NCBI GenBank assembly: GCA_050115015.1
Contig: JASFRI010000151.1
Location: 1 to 9,599 of the forward strand
Direction of reading: 5' to 3'
DNA from: JASFRI01 sp050115015
GTDB taxonomy: Bacteria; Acidobacteriota; Polarisedimenticolia; CBDVAL01
DNA length: 9,599 nucleotides
Shown here: positions 5,515-9,599 of the stretch, one piece after another
Layout of the letters: every line of letters starts with the position of its first letter
Position numbering within the stretch: position 1 is the stretch's first letter
Program-made: the position numbers and the translations under genes
Notes under the pieces: generated by a model
The model's database searches: none
What the model was told of the DNA's origin: nothing
The model's input: only the letters and a program-made list of their open reading frames with translations

Positions 5515-6839
5515 CCGCCGGCGGTCGACGGGTGTCCCGGTACCCAGGCGGCGATCGGGGTGCCGGCGCGGATCACGGACTGCTCCCGGTCGGGCCCCAC
5601 CGAGAGGAGGGCGACCGGACAGCCGCAGAGCTCCTCGACGAGGCGGAGGTAGTCCCGGGCGGCCTCGGGCAGATCATCGAACCCGCGGATCGCGGTGGTG
5701 TCCGACCGCCAGCCCGGCACCTCCACGTAGACCGGCTCCACCTCCTCGAGCCGCCACATCTCGCCGGGCATCCCCGGGAGCTCCCGGCCGGCATGGCGAT
5801 AGCCGGTGCAGACCTTCAGGGAGTCGAACCCGTCCAGGACGTCGAACAGCGTCAGGGCGATGGCGTCGAGGTGGTTGATCCGGGCCGCGTGCCGCGCCAC
5901 CACCCCGTCGAACCATCCGCAGCGCCGGGGGCGGCCGGTGGTGGTCCCGTACTCCCGGCCGCGCTCCCGCAGCCGATCGCCCACTTCGTCCCGCAGCTCC
6001 GTGGGCATCGGCCCGGCGCCAACCCGGGTGCAGTAGGCCTTCATCACCCCGAGGACCGCGCCCACCCGGGTGGGGCCCACGCCGAGGCCGGCGCTGATGC
6101 CGGCGGCGCAGGAGCTCGACGACGTCACGTACGGGTAGGTGCCGTGATCCACGTCCAGCAGCGTCCCCTGGGCCCCCTCGAACAGCACCCGGTCTCCCCC
6201 GTCGAGGTGGTCGTTGAGCCGGACCACCGTATCGTCGACGTGGGGCCGGATCGCGTCGATGAACGGTCCCAGCGCCTCGAGGGTCGAGGCCACCTGGCCC
6301 GCCGGCACCGCACGCTCCAGCCGGGCCCGCAGGCGGTCCGCATCCAGGAGGTCCTCCACCCGCAGGCCGTGCCGGGAGTACTTGGCCTCGTAGGCGGGAC
6401 CCACGCCCCGTCGCGTCGTCCCGATCCCACCCCCGGCTTCCTCCTCCGTGATGTCCCGCTCGACGTGGATGGGCAAGATCACGTGGGCCCGGGTGGAGAT
6501 GAACAGCCGGTCCTCGAGGCGGATGCCGGCCTCGCGCAGCGTCCGCATCTCCTCCAGGAAGGAGCCCGGCAGCAGGACCATCCCGTTGCCCACGATACAG
6601 GTGGTCTCCGGATGGAGGATCCCCGAGGGCACGTGGTGGAGCTGGAACTTGCGGCCACCGGCATGGACGGTGTGGCCGGCGTTGGGGCCGCCCTGGTAGC
6701 GGGCGACGACGTCCGCCGCTCCCGAGAGAAGATCGACGATCTTTCCCTTCCCCTCGTCTCCCCACTGCCCGCCCACCACGGCGAGCCCGGTCTGCGGGCG
6801 CATCCCGCCCCGGGACGGGGACACACGCTGGTCGTTCAT
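5511..6839 (-). CDS. purA: Adenylosuccinate synthetase
   Basis: Catalyses GTP-dependent condensation of IMP with aspartate to adenylosuccinate, the first committed step from IMP to AMP, in the cytoplasm. 442 residues (E. coli 432). The signature GQWGDEGKGK begins at about residue 24, with catalytic Asp28. NAGHT carries catalytic His56, spaced 28 residues as in E. coli (D13/H41). Later come RGVGPAYEAK, FEGAQGTLLDVDHGTYP, MPTEL, the TTTGRPRRCGWFD loop and GPDR near the C-terminus, which belongs to the guanine-recognition region. The protein is complete and apparently active. ATG 6839 is the first in-frame Met downstream of the preceding gene, but its Shine-Dalgarno is weak (GGAG 12 bases upstream). 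The Met at residue 13 is an alternative start. It is preceded on the same strand by a response-regulator gene 71 bases away and could be cotranscribed with it. Confidence 0.96.
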   Translation of the reverse strand: MNDQRVSPSRGGMRPQTGLAVVGGQWGDEGKGKIVDLLSGAADVVARYQGGPNAGHTVHAGGRKFQLHHVPSGILHPETTCIVGNGMVLLPGSFLEEMRTLREAGIRLEDRLFISTRAHVILPIHVERDITEEEAGGGIGTTRRGVGPAYEAKYSRHGLRVEDLLDADRLRARLERAVPAGQVASTLEALGPFIDAIRPHVDDTVVRLNDHLDGGDRVLFEGAQGTLLDVDHGTYPYVTSSSSCAAGISAGLGVGPTRVGAVLGVMKAYCTRVGAGPMPTELRDEVGDRLRERGREYGTTTGRPRRCGWFDGVVARHAARINHLDAIALTLFDVLDGFDSLKVCTGYRHAGRELPGMPGEMWRLEEVEPVYVEVPGWRSDTTAIRGFDDLPEAARDYLRLVEELCGCPVALLSVGPDREQSVIRAGTPIAAWVPGHPSTAGG

Positions 6840-6910
6840 GGCCGTTCCAGGCTCCTTGTTCGAGGCGGCGGGATCGTAGCAGAGGAGGCGGCCACCCACA
6901 ACCGCCGGAT

Positions 6911-7471
6911 TCAGGCGGAGACGTGCGGGGGGGCGGGCGGCAGGACGGCGTTGATCCGGAAGACGAGATTGTCCTCCAGGGTCTCCTTGTCGATGAAGCC
7001 CCGGGCGCCGAGCTGCTGCAGGAAGCTCAGGATGTCCTCCTTGTAGACCCCGCTCATGACGAGGACCGGGATGTCCCGTACCCGGCGATCCCGGCGGACC
7101 TCCCGCAGCACGTCGAACCCGGTCTTCTTCGGCATCAGCAGGTCCAGCAGGAGCAGGTCGGGGTGCTGGTCCCGCATCTGTCGCATCGTCTCCTCGCCGT
7201 CCGCCGCTTCGAGCACCTCGAAGCCGGCCGACTCCAGGAGGTCGCGGATCATCACCCGGACCAGGTTCGTGTCGTCGGCGACCAGGATGCGGCGGGCGTG
7301 CTCGGTCCGGTCGAACGAGGTCGCCGCGCTGGAGGACTTGACCTCGTCCATCGCCAGGTCGATCCGGACGATGGACTCGCAGGACGGGCACAGGAAGCTG
7401 ACGACCCGTTCCTCCGGGCTATACTCCCGGAGCCGGGTCTCCTCCCTGCACTGTGGACAGCGAACGATCAA
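6911..7471 (-). CDS. Zinc-ribbon plus receiver-domain response regulator without output domain
   Basis: 186 residues. Residues 1-35 hold two CxxC pairs (C5/C8 in RCPQC, C28/C31 in LCPSC), a probable zinc ribbon. After a linker, residues 60-180 form a CheY-like receiver domain: acidic pocket D66/D67 in VADD, phosphoacceptor D110 in LLLLDLLMP, S140 in VMSG and K162 in FIDKE. There is no DNA-binding or enzymatic output domain, so it probably works by protein contact, with the ribbon as a possible docking or sensing part. No histidine kinase gene is in view. The start is TTG 7471-7469 with GGGGAG eight bases upstream; no in-frame ATG precedes it. It lies upstream of purA on the same strand and divergent from hutH. 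Receiver and ribbon are clear; the process controlled is unknown. Confidence 0.88.
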   Translation of the reverse strand: MIVRCPQCREETRLREYSPEERVVSFLCPSCESIVRIDLAMDEVKSSSAATSFDRTEHARRILVADDTNLVRVMIRDLLESAGFEVLEAADGEETMRQMRDQHPDLLLLDLLMPKKTGFDVLREVRRDRRVRDIPVLVMSGVYKEDILSFLQQLGARGFIDKETLEDNLVFRINAVLPPAPPHVSA

Positions 7472-7516
7472 CTCGCCCTCTCCCCGTGGGCACGCGGCAC
7501 ACGCCGGATCCTCCCG

Positions 7517-7545
7517 AATATAGCAACCTGTCGCGTCAAGAGCAA
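7517..7545 (-). promoter_or_regulatory. Promoter candidate for the response regulator (and possibly purA)
   Basis: On the minus strand TATATT (complement of 7517-7522) matches the -10 consensus at 5 of 6 positions and lies 17 bases after TTGCTC (complement of 7540-7545; only TTG matches). It is the most AT-rich patch of the 219-base divergent gap, about 45 bases before the TTG start. Confidence 0.4.
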
Positions 7546-7600
7546 CGGACCGTTACACTTCCGGCATGTCACCGGGTGGACGCGGCATCGGCAGGCGGCC

Positions 7601-7654
7601 TTGTGCCGGGCCAGGGGCCTTGGGTAACATGCCTCACGCGCGTGTCCACGCGCG
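7601..7654 (+). promoter_or_regulatory. hutH upstream region: weak promoter and perfect inverted repeat
   Basis: TTGTGC (7601-7606), an 18-base spacer and TAACAT (7625-7630) form a weak promoter candidate. Just downstream CGCGCGTG (7637-7644) and CACGCGCG (7647-7654) are a perfect 8-bp inverted repeat with only TC between. This sits where a repressor would block initiation, 36 bases before the hutH start. It does not look like the AT-rich HutC operator of proteobacteria. It may be an operator or a leader hairpin. Confidence 0.4.
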
Positions 7655-7690
7655 CCCCACCCGTGGCGAGATCCGCCCTCGGAGGTCCCG

Positions 7691-9229
7691 TTGACGCAGT
7701 CCGGACTGGAGCTGGATGGCTGTTCCCTCACCCTGGAGGCCGTCGAGGCCGCCAGCCGCGGCGGGGTCCGGGTGGCGCTCTCCCCTGCCGCGCGCGTGCG
7801 CATGCGTGAGTCCCGTGCCGTGGTGGAACGGATCCTCTCCGAGGGCACCGTGGTCTACGGCATCAACACCGGGTTCGGCGCGCTCGCCAGCACCCGGGTC
7901 CCCCCGGACCAGCTGGACCAGCTGCAGCGCAACCTCATCCTCAGCCACTGCGTCGGTGTGGGCGCGGCGTTCGACCCGCCCACGACCCGGGCGATGCTCC
8001 TCCTGCGCGCCAACACCCTGGCCAGGGGTCTGTCGGGCATCCGGCCGGAGGTGGTCGAGGCGCTGCTGGAGCTGCTGAACCGGGACCTGCTGCCCCGGGT
8101 GCCCCGGAAGGGCTCGGTCGGCGCCAGTGGCGACCTGGCCCCGCTGGCTCACCTGGCGGCGCCGCTCATCGGGGAGGGGCTCCTCCGGTACGGACGGGAC
8201 CTGCGTCCCGCGGCGGAGGTGCTGGCCGAGAACGGCCTCGAGCGCGTGCGGCTGGCGCCCCGGGAGGGCCTGGCGCTCATCAACGGCACCGCGGTGATGA
8301 CCGCCCAGGGCGTCCTGGCCCTGCAGCGCGCCTGGAACGTCGCGCGCCACGCCGACCTGGCGACGGCGATGGCCGTGGAAGGGCTGCAGGGAACCGTGCG
8401 GGCCTTCGATCCCCGCATCCACGCGGCGCGCGGGCAGCGGGGCCAGATACGCTCCGCCGCCGTCCTGCGGGCCCTCCTCGCGGACAGCGAGATCATGGAG
8501 TCCCACCGCAACTGCGGGAAGGTCCAGGATTCCTACGCCCTGCGCTGCGCGCCCCAGGTCCACGGCGCCGTGCGGGATTCCCTGGAGCACATCGGGCGCG
8601 TGCTGGCCGTCGAGATCAATGCCGCCACCGACAATCCCCTCGTCTTTCCGGACGAGGGGGAGAGCTTGAGCGGAGGGAACTTCCACGGCGCTCCCGTCGG
8701 GCACGTCCTGGACCTGCTGGCCATCGCCATGGCCGACCTGGCCTCCATCTCCGAGCGCCGGCTGAACCGGCTGGTGAACCCGCACCTCAGCGGGCTCCCG
8801 GCCTTCCTCGTGCCCGAGAACCCGGGGCTCAACTCCGGCTTCATGATGGTGCAGGTGACCGCCGCCGCGCTCACGTCGGAGAACAAGGTGCTGGCCTCCC
8901 CCGCCAGCGTCGACTCCATCCCCACGTCCGCGGACGTGGAGGACCATGTGAGCATGGGCACACACGCGGCGCGCAAGGCGATGGAGGTCGTGGAAAACAC
9001 CGAGACGGTGGTGGCCCTGGAGATGCTGGCCGCCGCGCAGGCCCTGGACCTGGAGGCCCCCCTGCGGCCGGCCCGCGCCGTCGGGGCCGTCCACGAGAGG
9101 ATTCGCCGCGACATCGCCGGTCTGACGGCGGACCGGATGATGGGCGACGATATCGAGCGGATGCAGGAGCTGGTGCGTCGCGGGGAGCTTCTCCGCGCCG
9201 CCGAGTCGGTCACCGGACCGCTGGAGTGA
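7691..9229 (+). CDS. hutH: Histidine ammonia-lyase
   Basis: Removes ammonia from L-histidine to give trans-urocanate, the first step of histidine degradation, in the cytoplasm. 512 residues, the usual family length. The MIO cofactor, formed autocatalytically from Ala-Ser-Gly, is at A145-S146-G147 in GSVGASGDLAPLAH. Other active-site residues are visible: Y56 in VVYGINTGFG, H86 in LSHCVG (offset three from the Pseudomonas enzyme's Y53 and H83), the LINGTAVM asparagine, and VQDSYALRCAPQVHG, which holds the conserved Gln, Tyr and Arg. The NGTAVM and SYALRC context, together with hutU next door, argues for histidine rather than phenylalanine or tyrosine ammonia-lyase. The start is TTG 7691, set by GGAGG at 7681-7685 with a five-base spacer; no better ATG is near. 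Seven bases separate it from hutU, so the two are one operon. Confidence 0.96.
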   Translation: MTQSGLELDGCSLTLEAVEAASRGGVRVALSPAARVRMRESRAVVERILSEGTVVYGINTGFGALASTRVPPDQLDQLQRNLILSHCVGVGAAFDPPTTRAMLLLRANTLARGLSGIRPEVVEALLELLNRDLLPRVPRKGSVGASGDLAPLAHLAAPLIGEGLLRYGRDLRPAAEVLAENGLERVRLAPREGLALINGTAVMTAQGVLALQRAWNVARHADLATAMAVEGLQGTVRAFDPRIHAARGQRGQIRSAAVLRALLADSEIMESHRNCGKVQDSYALRCAPQVHGAVRDSLEHIGRVLAVEINAATDNPLVFPDEGESLSGGNFHGAPVGHVLDLLAIAMADLASISERRLNRLVNPHLSGLPAFLVPENPGLNSGFMMVQVTAAALTSENKVLASPASVDSIPTSADVEDHVSMGTHAARKAMEVVENTETVVALEMLAAAQALDLEAPLRPARAVGAVHERIRRDIAGLTADRMMGDDIERMQELVRRGELLRAAESVTGPLE

Positions 9230-9236
9230 GGAAGCC

Positions 9237-9599
9237 ATGACCACGACGACGAGGACGATCCGCGCCCCCCGGGGCACGCAGTTGCGCTGCAAGGGATGGG
9301 GGCAGGAGGCCGCCCTGCGGATGCTGATGAACAACCTGGATCCCGAGGTGGCGGAGAAACCCGACGAGCTGATCGTCTACGGCGGCTCCGGCAAGGCGGC
9401 GCGTAGCTGGGAGGCGTTCGACGCCATCGTGCGCTGCCTCGAGGAGCTCGGGAACGACGAGACGCTGCTGGTGCAATCCGGCAAGCCGGTCGGGGTCTTC
9501 CGGACGCATGCCGATGCCCCGCGGGTGCTGATCGCGAACTCGCTGCTGGTGCCGCGCTGGGCGACCTGGGACGTGTTCCGGGAACTGGAGCGCAAGGGT
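9237..9599 (+). CDS. hutU: Urocanate hydratase, N-terminal part (runs off the right edge)
   Basis: Converts urocanate to 4-imidazolone-5-propionate using tightly bound NAD+, step two of histidine degradation, in the cytoplasm. 121 codons are visible, all in frame to the window end, about a fifth of the usual roughly 550 residues. Strong urocanase signatures: LRMLMNNLDPEVAEKP, VYGGSGKAARSW, ETLLVQSGKPVGVFRTH and IANSLLVPRWATWD. The catalytic Cys and the rest of the NAD-binding region lie beyond the edge. ATG 9237 is preceded by AGGA overlapping the hutH stop, which suggests translational coupling. hutI, hutG or a formiminotransferase may follow but are not visible. Confidence 0.96.
   Translation, partial: MTTTTRTIRAPRGTQLRCKGWGQEAALRMLMNNLDPEVAEKPDELIVYGGSGKAARSWEAFDAIVRCLEELGNDETLLVQSGKPVGVFRTHADAPRVLIANSLLVPRWATWDVFRELERKG

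Noticed and set aside
5028..7046. A 672-codon plus-strand open frame opposite purA
   Set aside because: It is antisense to purA, which has every family motif. Its product is His/Arg/Gly-rich with no recognisable domain, and it crosses tRNA-Lys.
6840..7391. N-terminal extension of purA into the response-regulator region
   Set aside because: The purA frame stays open upstream, but the sequence there is Pro/Arg-rich and antiparallel in character to the real receiver-domain frame. PurA family proteins begin close to the GQWGDEG motif.
7634..9334. A 566-codon minus-strand open frame opposite hutH
   Set aside because: Shadow of hutH caused by GC-rich codon use. It has no start signals and overlaps the hutH/hutU junction.
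1..9599. CRISPR array, insertion sequence or prophage
   Set aside because: I saw no regularly spaced direct repeats, transposase or integrase signatures, or terminal inverted repeats flanking a gene.

Overview
The window is very GC-rich bacterial chromosome, densely packed on both strands with no gap above about 220 bases. No phage, insertion-sequence, plasmid or CRISPR signal is visible. The content is core metabolism (purine synthesis, folate-type reductase, histidine degradation, tRNAs) plus redox and signalling genes. The strain cannot be named from this. The GC content, TTG/GTG starts, a DsbD-type reductase and a secreted protein with dockerin-like acidic loops fit a GC-rich environmental Gram-negative lineage (for example Acidobacteriota or a deltaproteobacterial group), but that is inference.

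Layout. 1-1562 (+): 3' part of a DsbD-type thiol:disulfide interchange protein, closed by an intrinsic terminator (1601-1627). 1691-2131 (+): a BCP/PrxQ-type peroxiredoxin whose peroxidatic cysteine codon is an in-frame TGA (1820-1822), followed at once by a strong stem-loop with the geometry of a bacterial SECIS. I read it as a selenoprotein. It ends tail-to-tail with 2147-3013 (-), a divergent methylenetetrahydrofolate-reductase-family protein, and an inverted repeat spans both stop codons. 3152-4492 (+): an exported M24-family metallopeptidase, divergent from the MTHFR-like gene.

From 4515 to 7471 everything is on the minus strand. In transcription order: a zinc-ribbon/receiver-domain response regulator (7471-6911), purA (6839-5511), tRNA-Lys(UUU) (5469-5395), a small cysteine-rich secreted protein (5369-4668) and tRNA-Glu(UUC) (4592-4515). 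Divergent from the regulator, hutH (7691-9229) and hutU (9237 to the right edge) form the start of a histidine-utilisation operon, with a perfect inverted repeat upstream.

How the genes fit together. HutH and HutU catalyse consecutive steps (histidine to urocanate to imidazolonepropionate). DsbD and the selenocysteine peroxiredoxin are both thiol-redox proteins, but they have separate transcription signals and act in different compartments (envelope and, most likely, cytoplasm). The most notable content is the selenocysteine peroxiredoxin, which ordinary gene calling would miss or label a pseudogene. If the reading is right, the organism must carry selA, selB, selC and selD elsewhere.
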